From Powellomyces hirtus (lineage: Eukaryota > Chytridiomycota > Chytridiomycetes > Spizellomycetales > Powellomycetaceae): a stretch of 64,000 nt of DNA. Of the stretch, positions 38,651 through 50,377 are shown piece by piece. The notes under the pieces were generated by a model. That model worked only from the letters and a program-made list of their open reading frames with translations, ran no database searches and had not been told where the DNA came from. The translations under genes and the position numbers were made by a program. Each line of letters opens with the position of its first letter. Positions within the stretch are counted from its first letter, which is position 1. The DNA is taken from the NCBI GenBank assembly GCA_025526995.1, contig JAHLKG010000032.1, forward strand, positions 1-64,000, in the 5' to 3' direction.

Positions 38651-40801
38651 CTACCATCCGCGACAGGGCACCCACACGTCAACGACTTTTTCATTTTCGA
38701 CGACATAGTACCAATCAAAGGACGCGGCGGCGAGGCAGGCATGGTTGGGCACAATCTGCAGCGTCTGGCCAATCTCCATTCCCAGTGGCATGGGTGTTGT
38801 TGTTGTTGTTGTTGTCGCTGTTGTTTCTCCATTATTGCCTTCCTGGTGTTGGTGATGGTGGGCGAGGAGTGGGGAGACGTCAATGATGCCGTGTTCTTGG
38901 CTGATGCGGGTCAGGGAGAGTGTTTGCGGGTGGTCGTGCAAGTGGGCGGACGAGTTGGCTTGGTCGGAAGTGGTTGGGGCAGGGGAGGAGGACGTTTGGG
39001 GCAGGGAGGAAGGGTTGGGGCATGGGAGGAGGACGGTGCCGAACCCGCCGGTGCCGCGCGGGCCGGCCGTGTCTTTGCTGAGAGCAGTCGCGCCAGCGTC
39101 TATGAGAAGAAACAAATCGATTAGAGTGGATACTTGAGAGAGCCATTTCTACCAGGTGAGATGTTCGCGCGTGAAGATGGTTGCTCGCTGTCATACCAAT
39201 CAAAACTTCATTCCGATGCGGATAGTGGCTCAGAACACGGGTGAGGACTGTCGCCGCACAGCGGGAGAGGGGCCACGGCATGCCCGTCGTCTGCTGCACG
39301 TCGAGGAAGATGTAGTTGCCGAGGTGGACCTCGAGTTTGTAGTCGTGGGGCACGGATGACCCGTTGGGCTGCAAGATGGCCGTGTTGTTTGTCTCTTGAT
39401 GCGGTGGGAGGGGGCGTGAGGGTGGGGTGGGGTTGTTGGCGTTGTGGTTGTTGTGGTTGTTGGTGTTGTCGTTGTTTGCTTTATTATCAGCCGCTTCTTG
39501 GTCATCATCAAGTGCAAACTGAGCCACGTTCGAAGCCAGCTCGCTCGTCTCGCGCAACAGTGCCGTCGCGGCGCCTGTGGCCAATCTCGCTTCCATGATC
39601 GCTTCTCGGCCCGCGCCCGCGACCTCCAGGAGCGCCTTGACCGAGGGTGTGGCGCCAATGGATGCATACGGGGCCGAGATGCCCAAGGATCGGAGTTCCT
39701 GGGCGAGGGTGAGGGTTTCACGGACTTCGTGTTTGGCAATGTCGAGGGCGGATGTAATGTTGGGAGACGAGTACGAGTGGCCCGAGTGGCTGTAGAGGCC
39801 TGAGAAGGAGATGTGCGGAGAGTTGTGCAGACGGGTGGCGAGGGCGATGGCCGTGCTGGTGTTGGAGGGGATTCCGGCGCGGCTGTGACAGGATATTCGT
39901 GACAGGAGATTCGAAGGCACACGTTAACAAGAGAGAGGAGGGAGAGGGGAGAAAAGTTCCCGCGCGTGAGCAAATCTATACATACCCATATCCCGTATCA
40001 ATCTTCAAAAACGCTCTAAACATCGGTTTCGTATTCCCGGGGGCACCCGGTCCCGCCAAACCCTGGGACACGGCACTGCTGGGATTCACTGCCATCGTAG
40101 CTGTCGGTCCAACCGCAATCGCATAGCGTTCCAGTGCATCGATGATGGTATCGTTATCCACAAAGACATGGAACTGGTCGACGAGCTGGGCGAGTTGGTG
40201 GACTTCCTGGATCTTGTCGGGGGATAAGGGTACGGCGTAGAGAATGTCTTGGAAGAGCCCCGAGGCGGCAAAATAGCGGGCTTCGGCGAGCGTGCTGACC
40301 ATGATGGATTTGAGCGTGTCGCCGAGTTGGAGGAGGGCGCCTTCGATGGTCTGGGGAGGAATGTGGGAGCATGAGCACAGTGAGACGCGACAAGTGGGAT
40401 AACATGGTTTCCAGCCAAAATCTTCAAACGGACAACAACAACCCCTATCCATATTGCATCGGCTCTCTCTGCTCATCCCCTTACCTTGTGAGTTTTGACA
40501 TGCACGCGCGCACATACCCCCGCGTGCTGAACTGCATCAATCAGTTCCCTGCAGTTGCGTTCCACCTTTTGTTTATCGACCAACTACGATGCAGAAGACA
40601 GTCATGGGTTAGGCAGATGAGCTGCGGGTTTTCTTTATCGTTTCCTGTTATTTGTCGGTTTATGTTTTATATCTTTTTTACCAGAGCGGGAGATCTCAGC
40701 TCGTCGAGTTCTCTGCCGACGTAGGCAGCACAGAGGTCTTCCTTTGAGTAAGAGGGGCGTGCGGGGTACAGGCCAGGAGCGGCGGTTGACGTGAAGGGCA
40801 T
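38651..40801 (-). CDS. D-serine dehydratase-like PLP enzyme (alanine racemase fold)
   Basis: Five exons in phase: 40801-40682, 40583-40485, 40350-39986, 39882-39197, 39099-38651; 572 residues. This family (yeast DSD1, bacterial D-threonine aldolase relatives) uses PLP and zinc to break down D-serine or D-threonine in the cytosol. Visible motifs: SPALLVDKQKVERN at the barrel start, RVHVKTHK with the PLP-binding Lys, KIDTGYGRAGI, GLYSHSGHSY, YASIGATPSV, LIDAGATALSKD, EHGIIDVSP, and PNHACLA, whose His and Cys match the zinc ligands of eukaryotic D-serine dehydratase. Two low-complexity inserts (an Asn/His/Pro tract mid-protein and a Gln/Thr tract near the end) lengthen it beyond yeast DSD1 (428). 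Substrate cannot be settled from sequence. Confidence 0.9.
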
Positions 40802-41092
40802 CTTGTTGCCTTCTTTCTTTCTTCGTTTGTTTGGTTTTGTTTCTCGAGAAATGGAGTTGGGGATGGTTCCCGGGCGAAGGTTGGAGACGGAACATATAAT
40901 ACATACATCTAGGCGTGAGTCACGTAGAGGGTGGCTGTGTCAGCACTTTGACGCGTCCGTCTCAACTCGTTTGTGAAGCAAAGATTCTTCTTCTTATTGT
41001 GGTAATGTGGAAAAAAACCCAAAAAACACAAAACACAGGCTATTCGCAATATCAGACATGCTGTTGTTCCTCCCACATTCACAGTCAAACCC
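40802..41092. other. Intergenic, D-serine dehydratase-like promoter and lebercilin-like 3' flank
   Basis: About 290 bp with no gene seen. Confidence 0.5.
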
Positions 41093-43540
41093 TTAAGCTC
41101 CACCGCGCAACCACATCGCATACTGCTGCTTGTTGCCACCCTCCGGGTCCGTGCTATCGCCTTTCTTTCCGCCCGCAGCAAACGTTGATGGCAAGTATCC
41201 TCCCGCCACCGGAGCCGCTTTGGGAAGGCCCAGGAAGTCGAGTTTGTGTGGGGCGGAGTCTGTTGTGTATGTTGCGGCGGTTGATGTTTTCTGGTGTTGC
41301 TGTTGCGTTTGGGGGGGCAGGAAATCGAGCTTGTGCTTGGGTGTGCTGTTGAAGGCGGCGGTGCTGTTCTGTGGTGTAGCCTGTAATGGCTGTGTGGACT
41401 GTGGCTGGTTTTGTTGTTGGTTTGACATCACGGGTGACTCTCTAGCGTCTTTTGTAACAAAGTTTGGCTTGAGGGGTCCCGGCTGCGACGGCTTCACGAC
41501 CTGCTGTTCCGAGTCGCGGTTGTGGTGCGGCTCTTCCCTTGCAAACAAATTCGGTTTATGAATCGTGCTTTTTTCCTGCACATTCAAATTTTTACTTCGG
41601 AAGGCCGCGTCCGGCTCCCCACTTGTTTCCGCAGCCTGTGCCACTGTGCGCTGGTTTGTTGCGGCAGTCGGGGTCGCGTTAGTGTGAGATGTCGTAGTGG
41701 CGTCAGCAACACTGATAGGTGTATCCCCCTGCACCTCCACGCCCATGCGTTTTAGAAACGCGACTTCGTGCGCAGTGGGGACGAGGGAATCAATGGGCGC
41801 GTCCGTATCTGCGGTCTCATTGTCGCTTTCGTCTGAGGAAGAGGAGATGGCGTAGGCGGCGTGGGTGGGGTCGATGGCGGTATCGGAGGCAGTCTCGAAT
41901 TCGTCGTCGTAGTCATCGGCGTACTGGTCCTCGGTGGTGTCGTCGGGCACTTGGTCAGGTACCGGTTCGTCCTCTTTGTCTTCCGCTTGCAAGGTGTCAT
42001 CCGCAATATCGTCGTCTTGTGTGTCGATGTGCGGTGCCGGTTTGGGCGCCTTGGTTGGTTCCGCTGCCCGTGATCTGGTGGTGAGGGGTTCCGCGCGCTG
42101 CGGTTCCACCAGCACCGGCCGATGCGGCGGCTTTCCTGTCCCCTTTTCGGTTTTTTGGGATTGTATTGGCGCGGGTTGAGTGGTGTTGTTGATATCGTTG
42201 CTGGAGCCTGATACGTGGCGCGAGGATTCGGGCTTGGGTCGGGCTGCGCTGTGAGATGTCTGGAGGAGGAGACGATAGGATGAGATGGTGGGGAGCGGAG
42301 GGTGGACGGAGGGGGGACTTACGGGCGACTCTTTGTTCTTGGCGGTGGGGCGGTTTTGGCGTGCTTTTTGACTTTTCGCTTCCTTCGATTCCTGAACGCC
42401 AAAAAGAAGGGAGGAAAAGGAGGGACACAAACCCGGGTTCAGCACCTTTACTCCACTCACTCCCATCTACACACTCTCGCGTCTGCTTACCGGATGCACG
42501 ACCTCACTCCCATCCTGCTTCTTGACCAGTTTCGCTTTATGCGGACTGTCTTTGCCGCCGCGATGAATGCTCTTTTCTGCCAGCAGACCCCGCAGCCGAA
42601 CATTCTCCTCTAGTTGCTGCGCGGCGCTGTGGGTTGCTTGCGCGAGCGCTTGTTTGGCGCGGTGGCGTTCGGACTGGGCGAGAGGGGGGAGCGGTGTAAG
42701 CGTTGGAGAGTGACAGAAGGGAGGCTTAAATGGGGGCGGGCTCTTACTTTGAGTCCCCTGATCTCGTCATTTAGCGCTTTGAGTACAGTCGGAAAATCCG
42801 TCTGCTGTCTGCTGAGTTGCTGTATAGCTTTCTCTTGCCGTTTATTAATCTACACAAAACGGTGACCCAAAGCACACGTCAGCAATTTCCCCCAGCCAGC
42901 GCCTGCATGTCCCAGTTTGTTTTATAAAACCAGCCCAACTCACAATTTTGGCCGTCTTGTCAGCTTCCACCAAGGCCGCGATCCTCGCCTTCTGCTCGTC
43001 GATGATGGCGACGAGTTTGGTGATGTGCTCGAATTGGTGCGTTGCGGCCGAGGAGGCGAGCGTGGTGGCGGTGAGGGTGGTGGAGCGGGCATGGAGGGAG
43101 GGACGCTGGCGGAGCTGTTGGTGTTGTGGGTGGTGTTGTTGGGTGGTGCGTTTTTTGTGCTTTTTGCCTGATGTAAAGTCCATGAGCATTAGTACGTGTG
43201 TACGCGTGCCCAGAAATGTAAGGGAAAGAGGAAATGTACCGGAACCCTTCTGGGGCAACTTTTCCTCACTCAACACTCTACTCTCCGGCTCCTTCTCCAC
43301 CTCAACCGGTTGTTTCCTTCCCTCCGTGCGTCGATGATAGGGTGCGCCATAGAGTTCCGGTTCGGAGCCATAGGGTCCAAATATACGAAGCATGCTGGGC
43401 GGTGGTGCAGCTGTTGTGGCCATATGTTGCTTGGGTGCGGTGGCTTTTTTATTGGAGGTATGGCGGGAGGCTGAGGTGTTGGTGTTTGTGGTGGGGTTGT
43501 CATCCACTTCGAAATCGTCGTCGTACGAGTGGGTGGCCAT
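41093..43540 (-). CDS. Lebercilin-like protein (ciliary coiled coil)
   Basis: Six exons in phase: 43540-43240, 43167-42944, 42849-42748, 42673-42491, 42391-42323, 42259-41093; 681 residues. The middle exons give a continuous helical, coiled-coil region (about 125-260). INKRQEKAIQQLSRQQTDFP followed by LKALNDEIRGLK and SERHRAKQALAQ closely resembles the signature of the lebercilin (LCA5) domain, a ciliary microtubule-associated family. The N-terminus is acidic and disordered (MATHSYDDDFEVDD); the C-terminal 390 residues are disordered, acidic and Ser/Thr-rich with two HKLDFL repeats and a final WLRGGA. An upstream in-frame Met (43663) would add 41 residues and is less likely. The first intron is a multiple of three, so its removal rests on the donor, acceptor and CTAAT branch site. 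Implies a flagellated zoospore. Confidence 0.72.
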
Positions 43541-44884
43541 GCAGCAGGACGTGTGGTGTGGGATGAGGAGAAGAGAGGAAGGGATGAAAGAGAATCTGAG
43601 GATGAGATCTGAAACGGTTGTTATGGCAGGATTCTTCTTGTCGTCGTCGTAGTTGACAGCCACGCGCGATTGAGGGCAAAACCTTGAAAACGCGCTGGAT
43701 GTTACCGGCTCCGCTTGCTGAGTCAGCAGTGTAGACCTGTCACTTTTTCGCGGCCGATTTGATCAACACCACCACCGGTGCGGTTGAGGGATAATGATGT
43801 TACAATAAATGTATGGAACAGCGTCTGCGCTGCTACACGGGAGATGGGTTGAGGGAACCCCCTCACCCTCCCAAAAAAACAAGCATAGGCCATAAATGCA
43901 TTGGCCGACAATTGAACTCGGGCCTACTACTTTTTAAGCCGGTGTTTGATTCCGCCGCAAGCGAGCATTTACATCTTTGAGGGGAAGGAATGATGATGTT
44001 GATGATATTGATGACAACCGGGTAAATATGCCACTAAAGTACCACTCCATTGATGATGACCAAGGATTCGACTTTAGGCGCAGATCTCAGCCTCCGATGG
44101 GCAAAATAAGCTGCCCAATACTCATCCCTCGCACAAGTGCGCTATTCATGGCAATCCATAAAGACTTGTGAGCTTATAGTACGTTGAGGGCCGTATGTAG
44201 CTGGTCGGGTCGTCGAGAAGAGATTTGGACAGCTGAGTTTTCGACTGACAGGCTAGTACGTAAGCGCGTCTGTGGATCGCGTTTTGTTCCCATACTGTCG
44301 AAAATAAAATGCAGCAGCCCACAACGAATGTGCGGGTTGTAGTGCCAGGAAAACGTGCATGAATAATCGAGGAGGGGGAATCAGTACGATACATGGGGCA
44401 ACATGTGTTGTCGCTGTGCAATGTGCTTGTGACTGGGCGTGTTGAGAGGGATGGGAATGTACCACGCATGCTTGGTTGAGATATAAAGCGACAGTGGTGG
44501 TGAATGACGGCTGTGTAGAATGTGAATGGGAATGCTTCCGTGAGTCAAAAGGAGAAGCGCTGTGTGAGTCATCATCATCATCGAACGCGCTCAGTCACTT
44601 TTCAGTCACTTTTCAGTCACTTTTCAGTCTCCCAAGGCGCTCCTTCTTTTTCCTTCCTTGTCTTTCCCTCTTTCTCTCTTCTTCATCAGCAATTACTAAC
44701 CCGTTTCCCATCTCTTTCTCACATCTGACCCATCCCATTTTCCATTCCAAAGTGACTCACCCGCTGTCTCTCAAAAAGGCTCTCGTTCTTTTCCCATCTT
44801 TCCATCTTCCATCTTCCCACCCGCCTGTCCATCCCATCTCAACCATCCCCCACTCCCCCAGTGTGTTTTGTGTGTTTTCCCAGA
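43541..44884. other. Divergent intergenic region
   Basis: 1.3 kb between the lebercilin-like gene and the gene at 44885. Contains a TCAGTCACTTT triplet repeat (about 44590-44627) and long pyrimidine-rich sequence before 44885, as is common in fungal promoters. No convincing gene. Confidence 0.5.
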
Positions 44885-47732
44885 ATGCAGGCTGACCGCG
44901 CCAACAAGTGGCAAAAGTTTGCCGCCGAGAATTCCGCCTCCTACACTCCCCACCCGGCTGTCGCCAACGACCACATTGGCGACGGCCAGTTGCACAGGCA
45001 GGGTGACAACTTGTGAGTACAAACATGCGAGTCTGTCTGCTCTGTGAATCAAAATGCTCCCGTCACTCACTCATCCATGGCTCCCCAGTCGACCTGAGCC
45101 GCTCCCCACCCCTCGAGCTCCCGTGGTGTTCAAGGACAAGTATGAACTCCAGCGTCACAAAAACAGCATCAAGTTGCCTACCGACGTCGCACCAAAGACC
45201 GTCTTTCAGAATGGCCAGCGAGTCCAAGTCTCGGGCTCCAATGCTGCCGCTGGTTCTTCCTCCTCCCTCAACTCTGTCAATCGGCCTCCTGCCGCCCCTG
45301 TAAATAGGCCCGCACCTACATTGACCCGACCGGAAGGATTACCACCACCGCCAAAAAAGATTTGGTTGAAGGGACGGTGGATTGATCAATCGTCCACGAC
45401 TGCAACAACACGGACCACCACCGAGGCGCCGCCAGCGTCTTCAAATCCCATTCACCCCCATCCGAACGGCACTGACGTTATCACCTTGGTGGGGGCAGCT
45501 CAGCGACAAAAAGAGGTACACGCCGCTTCTGAACCTCGTATTCTGTCCACTATCCCGCCACAAAGTGTCAAACCTGTTGCCCAAGTTGCTAACCAAAACG
45601 ACGTCTTTGCTTTTGTTGACCCTTCTCAGGAAAAGGAGCGCCTTGTCCGAGAACAAGCCGAGCTCGCCGCCGCAGCAAAAAGGAAAAGGGAGGCACAAGT
45701 TGCTGCCGTGTGCGAAAGGGAGGCACAAGCTGCTGCTGTAAACGCCTTCATAAGGAAAATCTCGCCTGCAATCCCCAAGCCGGCAACAGAAACAAAGGAA
45801 CGGCCCAAAAAGGATGGATCTTTCTTGATCGCAAATGCCCGACCCAGCCATCAGAAAGCCCTTGCCAAGGCCACTGCAACCAAATCAAAAGGTACGCTTA
45901 CTTTTGAATGTGCGAGCATAGTTTCATTATGACATCTGCATATCTCACCTCATCCTGTCACCACATTAGCCAAGGTAGAAGCCGGTTTCCAATCTGCAGC
46001 TGCCGACACGCCCGATTGGGCCAATGTCGTCAACAGCAAACCTGCTCCCGTGGATGGGCGCCCGCCCGCTGGTCAAGTCCACACAACGAGCTCGAATCCA
46101 AGCGGCCAGCCCAGTTTCTGGTCCGACTTCGCAGAACCTCAATTTGCCACAACGACCGCGACTCCCAATGGCCAGCCGAGAGAGAGGTTCTCGTTCAACC
46201 TTGCAAAACCAACGGCAGCCGTAAGCACAAGGGTCGCATATCCTCCCGGATTGAAGGCCGCGAACGCACCTGCTCCCCCAAAAGCCGCTGCAGACCACTC
46301 GACCGCTTTGCGCGAGAGCAGCTCTGAATTGGAGGACGGGGAGATTGATGAGAGACCTGCAAAGACAGCCGCTCGGTCGACACCCGTGACGATAGCTTCC
46401 GATAGTGAAACGACGTCCGTTATGGAGCTGAGCAAGGGCCTAGCGCAAGTCAAACTGGACGAGGACTCTGGTCCCGACAGCAGCACTCGCTCTGAACAAG
46501 CGGTGACCATCGAGACGGCTATCGCTCATATAACCGCTCACACGGTCAAAGCCACGCTTTCAAACCATGCTACCATTGCGGAAAGCATGGAGGTGCTATC
46601 GGTCCAGGCGACCACCGCGGCCCCTCTCGAAAAGATTGCGGAAACGTATGACTCGGAGAGACATGGAGTGCCAGAGGACGAGGATGACAACGAGATGGCA
46701 GAATGGGACTCCCCCCCGTCTACTTTCAGTTCTCGGCCAGCTGTTGCCGATGACCATGATCACCTGCCTGATCTGGGGCACATGAGCCCTTTGCCCGGTG
46801 CGTATCGGACTCTGTCATCGGCCGCTAGCGCGAGCAGGGGTGCACAGCAGATTGTGAACCCTACGCCTGCTGATCTCGGTGAACATGAGCGTACACCGCA
46901 GCAATCTGATTTGGGATCCATGTCGGCGTTGACTCCTCCTGATTCTGTTACGGTATCTCCCCGTCGTACTGCCGATCCGTCGCTTGTCGCGCATTCAGCA
47001 CCTCAACCTCCCTCGACCGGTTCAGGATTCTGGTTAGATAGGAACACGGCGATCTCGGCCGGCGCGCTCGTTGCTGCACCGCTTCGGTCTACGCCGCAGT
47101 ATTCGCCGTCAGCTCTCCCGAATCCATTCGAGGTTGACCTATTCGACGCTGCACCGGGTGGATTGCAGTCGACTCTCGGTAATACATCCGAGATTGCCCA
47201 ATCGAACGCTGCACCGGGCGGCTCCCAAGTGGCACCTCCTATCTCAGGCTCGGCAACCCTGCCTACTGCTGCACCGCTCATTAACCCGCCCCATCCGACC
47301 ATGATGGGCAGCATGCCATCCATGCTCCCATTCATGCCGCCTGCCGCAGCAACAGCGGCAGAGGGCGGTGTAGGCGGCGGAGACGATTTGCAGCGGCAAG
47401 CCTTGTTGGCGATGATGCAACAATACGGCCAAATGCTGGTGCAATACCCAGCCTTCTTCCTCCAACTTCAACAGATGATGCAGCCGCAGCTGCAGCAGAC
47501 GTTACCTACTTCGCCCGTTCCCCAACTGCAGCAACCGTTTGCGACGCCATTTTTGAACCCGGCGGCGGCGACAAACCCTCCCGTGCAGAACCCGTTTGCA
47601 TTCATGGCCCAGGCTTTCCAGCATCTTCAGCAACCATTCGGGCTGCCGACACCCACGACTCGAACCAACTTTGACGGCACCGGCTCCGGCACCAGCTCCG
47701 GGACCAGCAACACCAATGATCAGCAGCATTGA
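44885..47732 (+). CDS. Large disordered protein of unknown function
   Basis: Three exons in phase: 44885-45012, 45089-45891, 45970-47732; 897 residues. The short N-terminus (MQADRANKWQKFAAENS...) is followed by a Pro-rich stretch with LPPPPKKIWLKGRWID, an Ala/Lys/Arg/Glu helical segment (EKERLVREQAELAAAAKRKRE, about residues 220-260) probably forming a coiled coil, then acidic Ser/Thr/Pro-rich sequence and a Met/Gln/Pro-rich C-terminus (LLAMMQQYGQMLVQYP, FLQLQQMMQPQLQQ). No enzyme motif, signal peptide or membrane helix. Such composition is typical of RNA-binding scaffolds or transcription co-regulators, but I recognise no family. Ends in TGA. Confidence 0.75.
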
Positions 47733-48453
47733 GAACAAAGAACATTGTTTTTCCCATAACTACGTAAAAACAAGTGTGCAAATCAGACCCAGGAAAACAG
47801 TATATCTGACGACGTGACGCAGGGAAACGAAAAAGAAAACGCAAAAGAGTATTTCTTTTTTTTTTTTTCGTTCACCCGTGGTGCGAGGCGTAGGTATACT
47901 TAGGGTAGTGCAGTGTAACGTTGCTGTAGCACGTTGTGGGTGTTGAGATTTATGGCGTACACATTAATTGGCATATCAATCATATTCATATTCATATTCA
48001 CGCATGAAGCGCATCTCGCGGGATTGTGGTGATGGTACGCGTGGTTTTGAGCGAAAGGGCTTGAGGAAAAAGATCCTTGATTTCAAACTATCCCCATCCC
48101 TCACATCATGCCCCTGCCATCATCTTCTGCCCTATAAACCAACGCTGATGCGCAATGGAGCAATGTAGCCTCGTGTTTTTCAGTTTTAGAGAGATTTATT
48201 TCATCTTCAACGCACATGTGTCGGCTCCGCGCTCAGGCAAACAAGAATGACGGCCTAGGGCGGGGGTTGGGGTGAGACGTCAGCTAGGTATAAAACAAGA
48301 AACAAAAAGGGGCAAAACAGAGGAGGGGAGACGCCAAAAGAATCGAGGGGAACCCCGAACCGAACGCGAGTAACGATATAGGAAAGGAGGGTTTTTTTGT
48401 TTGTTTGTAGGATTGGGATGATTCACACTCTCTTTCCGTCTGGTTCGAGATGC
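47733..48453. other. Convergent intergenic region
   Basis: Shared 3' flank of the gene ending at 47732 and the SRPBCC gene. A poly-T run near 47857-47868 and a CATATTCATATTCATATTCA repeat near 47981-48000; no gene. Confidence 0.5.
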
Positions 48454-49159
48454 TTATTTGGCGCCGAGGGCTTTAGCGAGGTCCTATTACGAGACACAAA
48501 GGGAAAAAAGAAAAAGGAGGGCAAGTTAGAAACGACAGCAGAGGTAGTTCATCAATACTCGAGAGTGAGCATCTCAGCGGCCGCAACGCTTACCGCCAAC
48601 GCCTCCCTCTTCTTGCACCTCGAGTCCTCGACAACACTTGCGGTTTCATCGCCCGCGGACGAGAAGTCCGATTCCCACTCGACGAGGGTCGAGTTGTCGT
48701 GGGTGACTTTCCGCAGGCGGATCGTGTGGATGGCTGCCGAGGACGCGACCGCGGGCGTGGATTCAATCAGCTCGTAGGTTAGGAAAAACGCCAGGTCCGA
48801 GAGCTCGACGATTTGGTAGCGTTGCACGGCGCCGTCTTTGAATGTGAGTTTGCGCTGCGAGCCGACTAGGGAGAGCGAGGAGGGAGACGAGCATGGTCAG
48901 TCACAATATCCAGAAACCGTGGTCCCCCCACCCTTTTCTGCCTCGTGCCCCATTTTTTATGTTTCAGTTACATTCTCACTGTGTCAATGACCCACTCACT
49001 CACTCACTCACCTTCACCAGCGGCGCCACCCTCGATGGCAGCGGCCGCGACAGCCGATTTCCAGAATGCGAATTCGGCGGGGCGGATCTGCGCCCAGACG
49101 GTGGCGATGGGGGCGGCAAAGACGCGAGATTCGAGGACGCGGGTGGCAGAGTTGGACAT
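48454..49159 (-). CDS. SRPBCC (START/polyketide-cyclase-like) lipid-binding fold protein
   Basis: Three exons in phase: 49159-49012, 48865-48594, 48483-48454; 149 residues. The pattern SRVFAAPIATVWAQIRPAEF at the start, a central GSQRKLTFKDGAVQRYQIVEL, a strand-rich IHTIRLRKVTHDNSTLVEWESDF and a final helix (CKKREALADLAKALGAK) are those of the SRPBCC helix-grip fold, a hydrophobic-ligand pocket. The fold begins at the N-terminus and there is no signal peptide, so it is probably cytosolic. The last exon has only ten codons. Divergent from the TOM5-like gene with 303 bp between. The ligand is unknown. Confidence 0.82.
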
Positions 49160-49462
49160 GGTTGGCTGATGATGAACAAGAGTCGGGGGTTTTGTTGGAT
49201 GATGACAAGATTGGAGTCGATGTGTGATGTGGATGGGAGTGCAAGATGGGAAGTGGCAACTGAGGAGCCAGCTGGGGGGGGGGGGGGCGTGTCGGCGTGA
49301 CGTGATGAAAGAGTTGAGGTCGGTCACGTGCATAGTGCATTGGAATGGGATGGAATGATGGTTGCACAGCCACATCCTGTCAATTTAGTCATGACGCTTC
49401 TCGTCGCAAGTTCCGAATTCTATCACTTCAACTCACAGCACATCTCCCCATCACATCCTACA

Positions 49463-49724
49463 ATGTTCTCCTTTGGCGCAGCACCCAAAGTCTCTCTCCA
49501 GGAAGCCCAGCGCAACCGGGCAAAGGTAAGACGGGGGACTGAAGTGGTGCAACACTCATGTCGAGATTAATGTGCCCTCTACCTGTTATCGCTTTTATTT
49601 ATTTATTCCTTTTTCGTTTTGTATTTCTTCCCAGGTCGTCTCGAGCGTCACGACCTTCATCTCCCTCGCGGCCGTCATCCGCGTAACGCCGTTCGTGATC
49701 GAGTACGTGGCTGAAATGTTCTAA
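49463..49724 (+). CDS. TOM5-like small mitochondrial import subunit
   Basis: Two exons, 49463-49525 and 49635-49724, in phase, encode a 50-residue peptide. It has a short polar N-terminus (MFSFGAAPKVSLQEAQRNRAK) and one C-terminal membrane helix (VSSVTTFISLAAVIRVTPFVIEYVAEMF, here described by its pattern), with the Pro in the helix that is typical of fungal Tom5, a tail-anchored subunit of the outer-membrane TOM complex. Length equals yeast Tom5 (50). Similarity is judged from length, topology and the TPFVI segment only, so other small tail-anchored proteins are possible. It is too small for simple ORF searches. Confidence 0.6.
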
Positions 49725-50377
49725 AGGATCCCTCAACCATGTCCCACGCTGCAACCCCATCACTCCCACTCACCATTACAACACCGACCACCGCCAACAC
49801 ACGACACACATAACTACGCCGACATACACTACATAACCTCCCCTCCCCTTTCCTGGACTTCCCTGCTATACACATCTGTCATGGTCCTAGATTGGAACGA
49901 TATGAAAGAAACACAGTCAATACGGATTCGAGAGCGTCTTGACCCCTGATGGGTGGGTGGGGACGTAGATGAGACGGTGGGGCGTCTGAGGGAGAGAAAG
50001 CGCAGATGTGAAGCGAGGAGGCTTTTGTTCTGTTCGGGGGTGTTGCCTTCATGATCTTTTTGTTGTAGTTTCTCTAATATCTAAATATGTTGTGGAATTG
50101 GACTCGTTTGCTTTTGCGGGGTTCCGGCTGCACGGGACTGCGTGCGGCAGTTTGGTGGTCTCAACATGTGGAGGAATGAGCAGCCATGTTTTTTCTTTGT
50201 GTCTGAACCAACACAACATGTGGAGGAATGAGCAGCCATGTTTTTTCTTTGTGTCTGAACCAACAGCATTGCTACCCAACTCCGTTCCTTCATCAGGCTT
50301 TCTCTCGTTCTACAGTGCTTAACTAAACCTAAGCGCTATTGCTAATTGTACAAGCGTCCCACTCACGTCTCCAAACA
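49725..50377. other. Convergent intergenic region with a tandem duplication
   Basis: Between TOM5-like and GH5 genes. No gene seen; the only notable content is the 52-bp tandem repeat at 50162-50265. Confidence 0.5.
50162..50265. repeat. 52-bp perfect tandem duplication
   Basis: Two identical adjacent units (50162-50213 and 50214-50265), each starting CAACATGTGGAGGAATGAGC. Perfect identity implies a recent duplication. Confidence 0.9.

Noticed and set aside
43895..43985. tRNA-like sequence (minus strand) with a B-box-like GAGTTCAATTGTC and pairing ends
   Set aside because: D-arm and anticodon arm do not fold properly; likely chance or a very degraded remnant.
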